This document shows, one piece after another, positions 11,183 to 22,381 of a stretch of DNA of 64,000 bases. The notes beneath the pieces were generated by a model. That model saw nothing but the letters and a program-made list of their open reading frames with translations, did not search any database and was not told the origin of the DNA. The DNA lies in NCBI GenBank assembly GCA_000349905.1, contig KB722741.1:265587-329586 (forward strand), read 5' to 3'. Origin of the DNA: Volvariella volvacea V23 (lineage: Eukaryota > Basidiomycota > Agaricomycetes > Agaricales > Pluteaceae). Position numbers and translations under genes: made by a program. Each line of letters starts with the position of its first letter. Within the stretch, counting starts at the first letter, position 1.

Positions 11183-13374
11183 CTATGAAGAACCTGGACG
11201 ATAATAAGGAATGCGGTCAATCAAATTGAATTGTCCAAATGATCTGAAACGTACTGCTTGGCGCCAATTGCAGCGATGATGACATTCCTCACACTCAAAC
11301 AATTTGTCCCATTCATCCATTTCCTCCACGCTCGTAACCCAATAATCACCCCTTCCACCCAACTCGATCAAAGACTTTACCACCAAAGCGCCCTTTGCCC
11401 AAACTCTCACATTCCCTTCACAACACCCTGCCAGCCCAGGGCAATGTGCGAGCACAAATTTCTCATCGTCACCAAAACGAGGATCAGGAAATTTGCATCC
11501 TGATGAATCGCATTTAAAGATCGTCGTGGCTCTGCCAAGGAAAAAGTTCGGATTGTCACCCGCAGGTACACCCGGCAATAAGACAAAGTTGATGTCTTGC
11601 AAGTCAACCTGAGGACGCTGTCGATCACCCTTTATGATAGAGTTAATTTTGGCCTTTGGCAGTCCATCGAGGGATACATGGGCTGCGCCTGGGATTCTTT
11701 TGAAACGGACTTTGTCTTGACGCTTCATCTTCGATATCAAATCGGAGCTCTCGTAGTTTTCCAACAAAGGATCGATCACGCAAAAGAGGATCATACCCAA
11801 TACAAGTCTCCAACAATCAATATAATCCTGTGACGTCGTTTTGCGAGGTCCAGCCCTATGCATCGTGATGTTAGAGCACGCAAGGATCGCCAATATAACG
11901 TGTAGGTAAATCACAAACCTTTCAAGTCGCTCTCTGACCCACTCCACTTTCACCACACCGGATGCTGACGCGTCCTGATCCTCCTTCTCATCCTGCGCAA
12001 GTAGTAAAGCTTGACGAATTATTCCGGTGGCCCTACAGAGTCTCACTGCACCCTGGCTATCGGTCTGGGCCCGTGTCTTCAAGTTGTCAGACGCGTTTTT
12101 TTCATCCCTTTGCGACGCGCCATTTCCGACATCTTGCTCGCTCTTAGGTTCTGTGCACTCGAGAACCGGGGTTGGACTTGACTCTTTGACCGGCTTGGTA
12201 TCATCATCTGCAGTGGAACGCGTCTTGGTCTTTGCCTTGCTCTCGGTTTCGGCCTCGGTCTTAATCGCGATCGCGGGATTGGACGTGGACTTGACAGAGA
12301 CAGAGCCCCTTGGCACCATCACGATAGTGCACGGTTCCACACTTTGATTCTTTCTGGGTTTAACGCCACTCGGACTTGTCACGAATACATCAAGACCACA
12401 CCCAATAAGGGTCGCACTAATACAAAGCATGACGCGTTATAATCAGTTTTGTCTCATTAGGCAACAAAAAGACGCGACGCGACGCGTAAAAACACGCGTA
12501 ATTCACGTGCGGGGACTTACAATCCGGCATCGCCGTTAATGTACCTCTTGCAGTCCTGATCACTGGAAGGCGTATTGGTGGGAGAGGGATCGACTTTATC
12601 CCCCGCTGTGGCACTCTTTGGTTTTTCGAGTTGAACTCCGACTTTGGTGTCGTCGGAAATAAAACTGGGATTTGGGCTTGGACTCTGTGTGGGACTTGGG
12701 CAGATCCTTCGTCCACGCCCACGCATAATCCTCAGTTTCTTCGTACTCAACACTGATATGACCACGGAACGAATCATTAGTTAGTACCCAAGTTGATGCC
12801 ACACAACGTAGTCATCCTGAGTATGGAGCATCGACTTACATTCACTTTCGTCCTCGTCATTATCGTCGTCATCCCTGCCCCTCTTGACCAGCCTGTTTAA
12901 TTTGGACAGTTCTTCATCATCGCTCTCGCGCTTAACTTGAACCTGAACTGGACGAGAGGTATTTGTGGAGGAAGCACTTGGAGGACAGGCGGGTGGCCGA
13001 CCTTTCTTGTTCTCGTTCGCATTCTCGTTTTCGTCTTTCTTCGATTTCGACTTCGACTCGTCAGCAGCGCTGCCAGTGGCAGTATTGTTGCTGGCGGTGT
13101 CGGAAGCCTCAGTCGCACGAGGTTGTGAGTGCTTGTTGCGAGCCTCTTCGAAAGGCAAACTAGCCAGGTACATCACGAGGTTCGCCTGAAACCCACGCCT
13201 TTGCTGAAGCTTGTCCTTACTAGTGCCCATGCCAGTGGTAGTCTGGGTCTCCGAGCCTTTGATAGCGACACGCTTCGGATTATCTCCGCCGAGTTTCCCT
13301 AGCATTAAACCTGGTGGAGGCACTGATTGAGCCTTGACTTGCTTAGCGTTATATTTTTCGTTGATTCTAGTCAT
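11183..13374 (-). CDS. Unrecognised protein with acidic, Lys/Glu-rich middle and Cys-rich C-terminus
   Basis: A four-exon model (13374-12840, 12752-12521, 12416-11919, 11855-11183) has all introns GT-AG and gives 645 residues in one frame. The first 200 residues are low-complexity: Asn/Lys/Glu repeats, a DDDDNDEDESE run and a KRGRDDDD segment that could act as a nuclear localisation signal. The middle has SK/KT-E repeats. The last 110 residues look folded: FKCDSSGC, then LAHCPGLAGCC, then FECEECHHRC-NWRQAV. Paired Cys and His followed by 'WRQAV' recall the Cys-rich tails seen in many basidiomycete F-box-like proteins, and zinc binding is possible. I see no convincing F-box. Function unknown. 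The third intron (63 bp) keeps the frame if retained, so it is the least certain. Confidence 0.6.
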
Positions 13375-15082
13375 GAGCTCGGCTATTGTGGTGTAGAATG
13401 AATAGGACGTCAGTTAGCGCGATAGAATAAGGCAGGACAAGTAGGGGTAGAGTAGGAAGGGGCAGGAGAAGGTGCGAGGAATGCTTACTGGTTCAGTGCT
13501 GAATGTGTTGAACGTTGAGCTGTTAAAAGTCTATCGTACTTTCCTCGTGTCCCAGGCTGCGAGGCCGGGGGATAGGAAGGATGAGGTGAGGAAGGAATAG
13601 ATGGTAGTGGATGTCGTCTGAATCCAACGAACGATGGTCCTATGCGCATCGCTGCCACTGGAATTTAAATCCCCTCGTACATTCGTGCCACTTTGCACGA
13701 GCAAATACTGATCACAAAGGCCCAGAGATTAGATCGAGGCGCTGCCCCCCCTGGCGGTAATCGTGCTGGATGGCTATGGGGCCGAAGCTTCCATTTCTGA
13801 TCCGTTTGGTGGGATAATGGCAGAGTCATAGCCGGGAGATTTGACTAGTCCCGAAGAAGGCCACGCGAGGGATTTTTTTCTCTCATGAGGCGTAACCTTG
13901 GTCACAGGTAGGAATGGCGTTCAAGGTGTTGGCTGACGTTGGCTGATGGGTCGCAACACAGAGAGAAAGAAGCATGCAGTCGATTCAAGGCGAGGTAGTG
14001 CAAACAAAGAGCATCACCAAGCTCTGAGCCTCGTCTTTGTATTGAGTGGTGAGTGAAAGGAAACACCTCGAAAAGGTGTGACCGAAAACGGAGTTTAGAT
14101 TCGACCCTGGATTAAAACAATCAGCATGATGGAAGAGCCAGACTATGCCCTTACACTCTTTCACCCACTAGGATATACTAGGTGGTAGATTAGGCCACAC
14201 ATTGATCTAGGCTACCGGGCAGAAGAGTGGTTTGGTTTGCTTCACATGTCTTGCGAACTTACTGTGCTCGGCAGGTCCCGAGTCAATTGAGGCTCCGCCA
14301 CGAGACCCCGGCCACCACATTTGGGTATAACGTCGTACACACACCACCTGGTAGAACGAGTAGCGTGCTCGACGACATATGAAAAATGAGTCTGTCAGAT
14401 ATACACCGTGACAAGTGTTTGAGCTGTTCTCGGATACATTACTAGGGTACCAATACCAATCGTACATTCAAAGTGATGCATACAAAAAGAAAAAAACCGA
14501 AACGAAGAGAAAGGAAGAAAGGTAGCAAGCAGTATGGTCTCAACAAATGTCCCTGCACGATACTAAATCCAAGTACGAACAATGTCCAATAAAGTCCAAG
14601 GATAGAGTCACGGTCGCAGTCGTAATCGTAGCAAGAACGTATGGTAACGAGTCCGGGCATCTGAGCATAGTATGTAGAAGTACACTGATCGTGAAGCAGC
14701 GAGAGATGAATCCCATATTATATATGCATAGGCAGATGGTTGTCAATAGTCGGAGTGGCGTGACATGATCATGAGGAGAATAGGCATGATGTGGAGGCTG
14801 ACGGTGATAGACGTTTTGATCCTCGGCGATTCTTCAAAACAGCGTCGATACGGTACCGGGAATTAGACCGAGGGGTTGAGGTACGAGAGTATATGCCGGT
14901 GTAGTTTGTGTGGCGTGGGCGGATTGGATTACCATCCCACATCGCATGAAGTGCTCTGAGCACACCACACCCAATACGCCATACAAAAGCCGCATATGCA
15001 ACCGCATATAGGGAGGGTGATTGAAGTATGTGAGCGTATAAGCATGTAGAGCGGATCACGGTGTCAGATATGCGCATGCGAG
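13375..15082. other. Intergenic region without recognisable genes
   Basis: About 1.7 kb between an upstream promoter (right of 13374) and the 3' end of the DUF6593 gene. Short open frames on both strands lack start context, codon bias or known motifs. No repeat or RNA gene seen. Confidence 0.5.
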
Positions 15083-15947
15083 TCAATACATCCAAGTTTC
15101 AATTAGCAAAACGGGAGTAAACTTTAGAAGACCGGATACAATGAAATAAACAGACGAAACACTCACGGTCCGGTCTTGTCGCTTGGCCTCGGAATAGATG
15201 AAAGCGAGCAATAGGAAAACCTCGTCGTCTTCGAGGGCTTTGGGCGTTAGATGGAGACGGGCAGGCTCGCCTTTGCTGAATAGATGGGGACGGAAGGGAA
15301 CTAGGAATCGCGCTGCGAGCGAATCGTTTTTGCTCAGTGTCACCTGGAGATTTAACCTAATATTAGAGAGGCACACGATAATGAGACGAGGGTAATGCAC
15401 CGTCCATTCATCCTTGTGGAACTTGAACTCGTACTCCTTTCGATGAGACCCCCACTTCCAAAACTTCGTCCTGGAAGGTATACATTAGTATGAATCATAA
15501 CGCCTTCCTGTCAGCCACTCACGATTTCCAAAACGTGCCCTCCTTCCTCCTAATGTCCTTAATTGCCTTTCTGTGCCCTCTGACCTCAAAAGTCTTCTCC
15601 CTCCAGTTGATTGCACCAACGATAACCAAATCGTCTGGCAGCGGGTTGAGGTCCTTGATGATTGTTATCTTCCGTCCGCGTAGGCCTGAACTGGTCATGA
15701 TGGAATATATTGGGACATTATCATGCGTGGTGCGTATTCGAGCATTGAGGATGTTGGCTTTGTTGTCAAAGATGGCCTCCATGGCGTGCAAAATAGAGCA
15801 ACGGAAGTGCTGGTGGATGATAAGCAAAATGCGGCGGTGGCGGGACCGGGTGAAGTCGTAGTGACGAGCACGGAGCAATGAGAAGCGATAGGGATTGAAC
15901 AGGCTAAGCCCCGGTCTAAATAGCCCGGTCTCGTCCAAAGGAGCAGG
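15083..15947 (-). CDS. DUF6593 domain protein (5' end unresolved)
   Basis: The body of an Agaricomycete-specific family is plain: FNPYRFSLL near 15890, then TSSGLRGRKI, VGAINWREKTFEVRG-RKAIKDIRRKEG, then after an intron FWKWGSHRKEYEFKFHKDEWTV, and finally RPHLFSKGEPARLHLT, DEVFLLLAFIYSEAKRQDRT. Introns are 15471-15522 and 15344-15400. A last one at 15122-15166 is possible, with the stop at 15083-15085 either way. Role unknown. No suitable in-frame ATG precedes the conserved start. A splice acceptor (ctcag at about 15948) suggests that a first exon lies upstream, but I could not find it, so the copy may also be 5'-truncated. Confidence is high for family, low for start. Confidence 0.75.
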
Positions 15948-18308
15948 CTGAGATGGGCAAGTACGTAGTGTTGACCAGCAAAATGCTAGCGTGGCAGCAT
16001 CAAACTCTGATCACGTTTTGTCGAATCACCACGCCCACAGCCTGAAATCACGCACTAGCCAATGAACGGACCTTCTCGAGCTGCACTTCAAGCTCTGATG
16101 CCCACCGGCCAGTCTATGGAAGCTCTCGAACTTGCGACGCCGCAGGCCGCAAGCCAGCAGCACACACCCTCGATTTCATACCATGCGTGGAAGAGCAATT
16201 TTGTGGCGTTGAGGTCTACGACATTAGGGGCGATAACGAGAACGGAAGTAACGGCCGTGGAGGGAGAGTACGGCATCGCCCCAAATTTCAGGGCCCGATT
16301 CGACACGAGCTCTTGCAGGGAAGGCCAACTCGGGGCTCGTTATCGTCCATGTGTGAGAACCTTTTGCTGCGTTGCGGGCTTCTGTGACGCCTAGGACAAT
16401 GGATCGTAACAACTGGCACGCCCACAGCCTGCACGCCTTGTATTTCCGATGAGAAGCTTTGGTGCCCAGCCCAATCGTCTCGGCTTGATTTGCAACTCCG
16501 TCGCTGTCATACAGAACTTCGAGTTCATGGAACGCTTCTTTACTGTGTCTCCCAAGAGATCTTCATGCGGTGGATTGGTCAGGTATTGGCGCGGATCCCT
16601 TGCCCGGGAGGCGTGTCTATAGACTGTCCATGGAAGTTGTTGCCTGAGTGGTGGTTGGATACAACACGTGTCTGACAGGCATAATGGTCCACGTTGTCGA
16701 GTGCATGGGCGCCAAACCCGTCTTCAGAGTCCAATTTCGTGGTGCTCAGCTGGGTGCCGGAAGTAGTGGGTGACGATTAAGGACATCCGCCTCATTCCGC
16801 TCTCCATCAAACGTACGCGACCGGTGCGACAACTCGCTCGAGTTCAACGCGTCAGCACTTAGCCGGAACTCCTCATGAATCGCCCCGCCTGCGTGGCCGT
16901 GGCCCTTAGAAGGCCAATCACAATCGTTTTGCGTGACTCCCTTTAACCATCACGAGTTGGGCTGACCGCTGTTCTCAATGACCTGTGTTCGCTAACCACA
17001 GTGCAGAACTCTCAACCTCACAACTTGTTCTTTACCAAGTCCACAAGGCCTATCATCGCCTATACTCAGGAATCGAAATGGTGCCCCCGCAATCTTAACT
17101 GGCGGATGGTGTCGGGGCTGCTACAGGTTGGAAGCACCAATTGGGTCGAATAATGACTCCATCGATGTCGGACAATCGAAATGGATAACGAGGTCGACGC
17201 ACCAAAGTTTCAAAAGCGATGCTTGTTGGTCGTTTGACAAGGTTGGGCTCCCGATTTCAATGTGATTCCAGAATTCCTGTCTCTGACTGTCTTCCAGTTT
17301 CCCACCTACCCTCGTTCTCCTATACTTGCTCCTGGTCGTCAAGAACTTTCCCCGTGTTTGACCCTCGTTCTATCGCTTTGGGCAAGCAGACCCTGAGGAC
17401 GCTCCACCGCCAAACCTTGCGCCCATAATACCGCAAAGCATAGTTTACGTATGTGTATGGTATCTACCAATAACACCCACCCCGCATTGCTAACCTTGAT
17501 GACCTCCTGAGCGGTGATTGTTTGATCTCACCAGTTTTGCAAGTTGGTTATCTAGCTGGCCCTGGGTCATACTTAGGATATTGCGGGACGTTGTTTCCCT
17601 CAGCCGCCCACCGCTCTAGATAACGTAGCTATGGCCTAGGCGGTAAGCGAGTAGTGGCTGGTGTTACGATATCTGTCCACAATCCTTCCTAGGTGGCTGC
17701 TGTAGGTCCTGCGACGGACGCTGTGGGTACCTCTTCTGTTCGTGGGCCTTCTGCCGACATTGGATAATAACTTGCCGAGGCCCGTGCTTCGTACTCCGAT
17801 GATGGAGCAGGGCTCGGTATCTGAGCGTCTGGGCGAGCAATCGCTAGCACCTAGATCGGATACCCAGTGGTAGGACCCTTGATACAAGGAATTTGATCTC
17901 ATCCCTCCAAGACAATGCTGTGCTCTGCGGAGCATTTAGGGTACGATTCTTGATTCAATTGGAAGTTACTGAGGTGAATTACATAGCTGGTCTGATCATT
18001 TATTTCATCGTGAACGATGGGAACTTTAGTTCTGCTGCAATGTGTGGCAGAATCAGAGCGCATTCCATCAAGAACGTGTTGAATGCGTTCGTGAGCAATT
18101 TATACTAAAAATGTTAAGACATCGGGGAAGATAAAATACGATAGCATCTGGTACAGTGAAGTACTTGGCTCACAACAATTAAGAGTAGCCATAAAATACA
18201 GGGCGACATGATATGTATAAGTACAAGCTGATATAGGTGTAGTACAGAACACACAATATGATAGCAGAATATAAAATGCAAACAGATTCCAAGGAGCCAA
18301 TCTCAGGT
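15948..18308. other. 2.4-kb stretch without recognisable genes
   Basis: Base composition and CpG content are like the genic regions, unlike the left-end transposon block. The longest open frame (16062-16394, plus) has no known motif. A 16-base phrase, cacgcccacagcctg plus neighbours, occurs at about 16030 and again at about 16419. Otherwise nothing stands out. It could hold the missing first exon of the DUF6593 gene, old gene debris or regulatory DNA. Confidence 0.45.
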
Positions 18309-19356
18309 TCAACTCGCGACTTTTGTTGCCGCAAGTAATTGAGATTTACGGCGTATATTGACAATTCTGTCTGCATAAACCCAAAAGTTATCCCTTCCAT
18401 CGTTAACGAAATCTTCCCATTCGTTTGCTAGGCTTGTAACACAAACAAAGACCAATCTTATATCCTTCAACAGTTCCTTATCGAACCCAGATGTGCCGAA
18501 GAATTCCCGTCCAACTACGATGAGAAGGTTTTCAAGTTGCTTGCAGCGCTGGAGGATGTATCTGAGGGAGGCAAAAGTTGTAGTCGAATACGAGTACCGA
18601 TCGAAGGCTAAATGGGTAAGGCAAGGGAGCAGATGGAGAGTTCTCCATTTCGGCCAGACGTATGGTAAGTCCGTCACGTATAGATGCGTGAGATTTGAGA
18701 AGAAGGGTAGAGTGAAGTCCACGGTAGAAAATACTGATTCGACGGGAAGAATGAGAGATGTTGGTCGGAGGTGATTGATACTAGGACCAAGAGCAGGGAG
18801 GATGTAATCGCTACCCTCAGTTATACAGGAGAGGTGTTGGACGTTTTGGCAAGCCTCGAGGAATTGGAATGTGTGGTTGTGCTCCCTGATGGAGATGTAG
18901 CACGCCCTGACGTGGTGGGCGAGATCATATGGTGAATAAGACAGTAGCACCCATTCCAGCGTTTGAGGTTCAGTAATTCTGGGTGAAAATACTCGTAGTA
19001 GAACTGGTTTTATCCTGTATTCCAAACATAGATTAAAATTCTATTGACTCGAAGAGGTATCCTGCTCACCATTCGTATACCTTTCGGGAGACAAACAGAA
19101 GGGTATATGCTGTTTTTTTGTCGTCCCACGCTGCTAATTCCAAAATGCACCTCCCAATATCCTCAGGTATATCGATAGGACGTAGCTGCAGCTGTTGCCG
19201 ACTCTGTGGAGGCTGTCGAGCTACCGCGAATCCAGAATTGCCCCCCTTGAAGCAATGGCTTTCGTGTCGAGCGTACGAGATATTCACTTTGTTGAAAGCC
19301 GTGGCTGGGGTGTTATTTCGACGCTTTGAGCGACTGAAGAAAGGAATTGGTCGCAT
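18309..19356 (-). CDS. F-box-like protein
   Basis: Two exons, 19356-19070 and 19014-18309, joined by a 55-bp GT-AG intron, give 330 residues. After a basic N-terminus, an F-box-like core reads RPIDIPEDIGRCILELAAWDDKKTAYTLLFVSRKVYEWIKPVL, with the pattern typical of Agaricomycete F-box-like proteins, at roughly residues 60-105. The rest has Leu-rich spacing (FLEACQNVQHLSC, FFSNLTHLYVTDL, LLPCLTHLAFDRYS) like the irregular leucine-rich repeats used to bind targets. Such proteins link substrates to SCF ubiquitin ligases. The substrate is unknown and the family is hugely expanded in these fungi. The start is the first ATG in frame. Confidence 0.75.
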
Positions 19357-19746
19357 GGTGAGATGCGAAGGTAATGACTGTCGTGCCAAGGTCAACCTCT
19401 ATATACGATCGTATTCAGGTACACCAAGTCTAGGGAATCAGGATTAGCGGTGCAAGGCAGTGGCTAATGGTTAGCGGAACACGAGGAGAACGGAAGAGAA
19501 AAGGAATAGTATGCAGAGCCTGGGCATGGCGTGCTATGTGATGGATGCTGAGCTCTGTTAGGGTGGCGCATCAACCAACTGATCGTGACAATCGGAACGC
19601 AGGGCAGAGTTGGTATAAAAGCGGGGTTGTATTGCCCCTGAGTGATTGAAATAATACAAACAGATATTTCTGGTATAAATACCACAACATCATACACAGT
19701 ACGCATCAATATACTCCCAATCCAGTGAGAATGCTTATTAGGTATC

Positions 19747-20621
19747 TTATCCACGCCAGACGGCGGGTCCCGGAACCTGTGTCGAAACCGTTTGGTGACT
19801 CGAGTGATGAACAACATTTTACAGCATAACTTACAGTGTATGAGGTAGGGACCGGGTAGTAAATGTTGACAGTGAGGCCGGGGTCGCTTGCGGATACGTA
19901 TCCTGGGATAGAGACCTTGGGCGGGTTGCCGGAACCACTGCCTGTGATATTGATTTGTGCACAGGAGATGTACCATTGTGGCGCGCCGGCAACATGAAGA
20001 CCGATCTAAGAATATAACAATTAGATTGCAATGACTTGGATATTATCATATAATACTCACTTGCTCAATGCGAACCAAGTATTCGCCAGGGGGTGTGTTG
20101 GCGGGGATCGTGGTGGTCAATTGACTGACGCCAGCAGTGGTGAAGCTAAAGGGGTTGAAGGTAGCACCCCACTCGGCGATCTAATAACCGAATCAGCACG
20201 AGGCACCTTCGCACCTATTCCGATACACTGACCTTGAACCAGTTTGCACCACTGCCGTCCCAGCTGGCAACGGAGCCAGGAGCCTTACCGAGGTAAATAG
20301 CAGCAGGACCGGCGTGGTAAACAGTGTTGTCCAAAATGAAACCGATGGTGCTGCCAGGGGCAACGCTGACAGTCTGAGAGGCAGCAGCAGGGTTGACATT
20401 GCAGCGAAGGTTATTTGAAGTGGCGCTCTCGACGGGAGAGTTGTTTGGTGGTTGGCGAACAGCAGCGCTAGTGGTCGTGCTGCCAGCAATGAGAGTGGTC
20501 CAGATGTCTGTGGAGCAAGGTAAGACTCGTATTAACGCATTGGAGGTCGTATGCAGCACGTACAGTGAGCAGAAGCAGACTGAGCGAGGACTGCGAGACC
20601 GAGGATGCTTGCAAGCTTCAT
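19747..20621 (-). CDS. AA9 lytic polysaccharide monooxygenase, secreted (formerly GH61)
   Basis: Copper enzyme that oxidatively cleaves cellulose or other beta-glucans outside the cell. Five exons (20621-20564, 20507-20233, 20180-20061, 20005-19835, 19776-19747) code 217 residues. An 18-residue signal peptide ends ...SASA, leaving His19 as the mature N-terminus (HYIWTT). That His is one half of the copper-binding histidine brace; the second is His84 in [10 protein letters not shown]. Further family marks are PPNNSPV, the [17 protein letters not shown] block that supplies the axial Tyr and second-shell Gln, and the PGPAVW end. There is no carbohydrate-binding module or linker. All introns have GT-AG ends and the first splits the codon right after His1, as is common in this family. 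Expression is probably substrate-controlled, but no element for this was recognised. Confidence 0.96.
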
Positions 20622-20680
20622 TTTTGAGGCTGAGATGTAATAGAGCGAACTTTGCTGCAGACAGTCGAGCTCGAATACTT

Positions 20681-20691
20681 GACCTTATATA
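20681..20691 (-). promoter_or_regulatory. TATA box of the AA9 gene
   Basis: On the minus strand tatataaggtc lies about 60 bp upstream of the start codon at 20621. A strong TATA element at this distance suits a highly inducible secreted-enzyme gene. Confidence 0.6.
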
Positions 20692-22381
20692 CTTGCGCCA
20701 ATATTCGCCAAAATGCCTCCCACCTGCTACAAGCAGCTATTGCACGAATACCAAGAGGACCAAGGTGAATAAAACTCGGAAAGCGGAAAAGCCACGGAGA
20801 ACGACGTTGGAGTATGGAAAGGCATTTTTGGCACTCAAAAACAAGGGTGATACCTTGACGACGCTGCACGAACCAGAAGAATCCTGGTATGAGGTCATTG
20901 GATCAGTTCCGCGAATCCGCCTATCATCCCACATACCCCATCGCACAAGACGCGAAGCGAGGTGCGGAGAAATTGACCATGGGCGTGGGGAGGGGGCATT
21001 ACCCCAGCATCGGATGAAATAGTCGCAAAAGAGATGGGTTAGCAGCAGAAGCGAACAAGTACTGATATTTCTTGCACAGTGTGATCCCTGTTGTTGGTAT
21101 TTAAGATGCAAATCTCCACAGAACGAACCAACTAGGACATACTGCGGTTAATGCAACGAGACTCAACCGGAGCCAGTAGCATTGTTATCGCCATAGCTCG
21201 CATGCCGGTAAACGCGAATGCGGCCAAGTCTACGATAATGAAATTTTGAATAGATAGCTGGCCATCCGGGGCTGAAGCTTGATTGACGTTGCAACTAAGA
21301 ATTGTATCCCCATCTGAGCATATACAGCGCTTATTATTTCCGCAAACAAATGGCAAAGGCCAAGAGATTGCACCAGCGTCGCAACACCCAGTGACGCCAT
21401 ACCACCGACCCATAAAAACCTCGGATATTCCACGGTACGAGGGAAGAATTCAATAACTAGAGAGTTTGCGATCCTCGCCCGAACCACATGACCCATGAGG
21501 CCAAATTGCAATATAATGAATCAAGTGCTTACTATTTCGTCCGTGTCTGCGTGGTAGTTTGAATGCGATCTGTCGTACCAATGGTTGCATACAGAATAGA
21601 GTAGACGGGTCCGTTCAGTCGCTAGTCTGAATTGTGCCTGCTTATAATGAATTGGGGCAATAAGCTGGAAATAGGTTGACAGTCGCCATGTGCTATCCTG
21701 GGACCTAAAAATAATAGGTCGGTGCGGTAGCTGCGTGCGATCGCAAGGGCCTTCGGGTAGAAGACGCACGCAGGAAACCGAAGAGAAAAACCGAGATTCA
21801 GTAGGCGCTCCACGGCCGGACAAACCAGCGTTCAAAGGTGTGTTAGGAACTTGCCAAAGAGCGAGCGAAGAGGGCGGAGCGAATTGCACCGACAAGAAGC
21901 ATCAGATACCGGGATAGGCTTGCAGTTCTTGTCGTCTCGAAGTGGACTTGGTTAATGCCTTATGTTGGATTTCATTTGATCATGTCCGCTTTGATTCCTC
22001 CGACAGCGGTACGGATAAATCACGTAATGCGATTTAGGGCGATCCTCTAGTAGAAAACCATCCTTGTATGCAAAAAACACTGTAAATGCCCATTGCGAAG
22101 GTTGAAGTGAATACAATGCAGGGGGGAGATGACGAGTGGATAAGTGGGTGAGTACGGTACCATGATATACTGTTACACATCAGCAGAACGACCAAAATAA
22201 CAACACAGAGCAAAAGATTTTAAGGGATTTGAGAGATGATAACCAGATGACCCATGTGTGCACACTCGATAGACCAATAGATATAGCAACGAAAGCAGAG
22301 AATAAAAAGGGGTACTTGGACCAAATACCAGACGTAAGACGATCCTAGTGACCTTCACGCCTGTTTTGGTCGAGGTTCTAG
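20692..22381. other. Intergenic region
   Basis: 1.7 kb between the AA9 promoter and the 3' end of the seven-helix protein gene. A minus-strand open frame at 21132-21413 encodes a Cys-rich start (GCCDAG, CGNNKRCICSDGD) and a hydrophobic end. It has no signal peptide, and I found no splice-compatible upstream exon, so I do not call it a gene. No repeats or RNA genes seen. Confidence 0.45.

Noticed and set aside
14769..15095. Minus-strand frame as an extra exon of the DUF6593 gene
   Set aside because: No splice pair joins it in frame, and the family normally ends shortly after the EAKRQD motif.
20393..21022. Plus-strand 209-codon frame opposite the AA9 gene
   Set aside because: Antisense shadow over the AA9 coding exons and promoter, with no recognisable protein character.
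21132..21413. Cys-rich small protein on the minus strand
   Set aside because: No signal peptide and no upstream exon that splices in frame. The Cys spacing does not match a known family.
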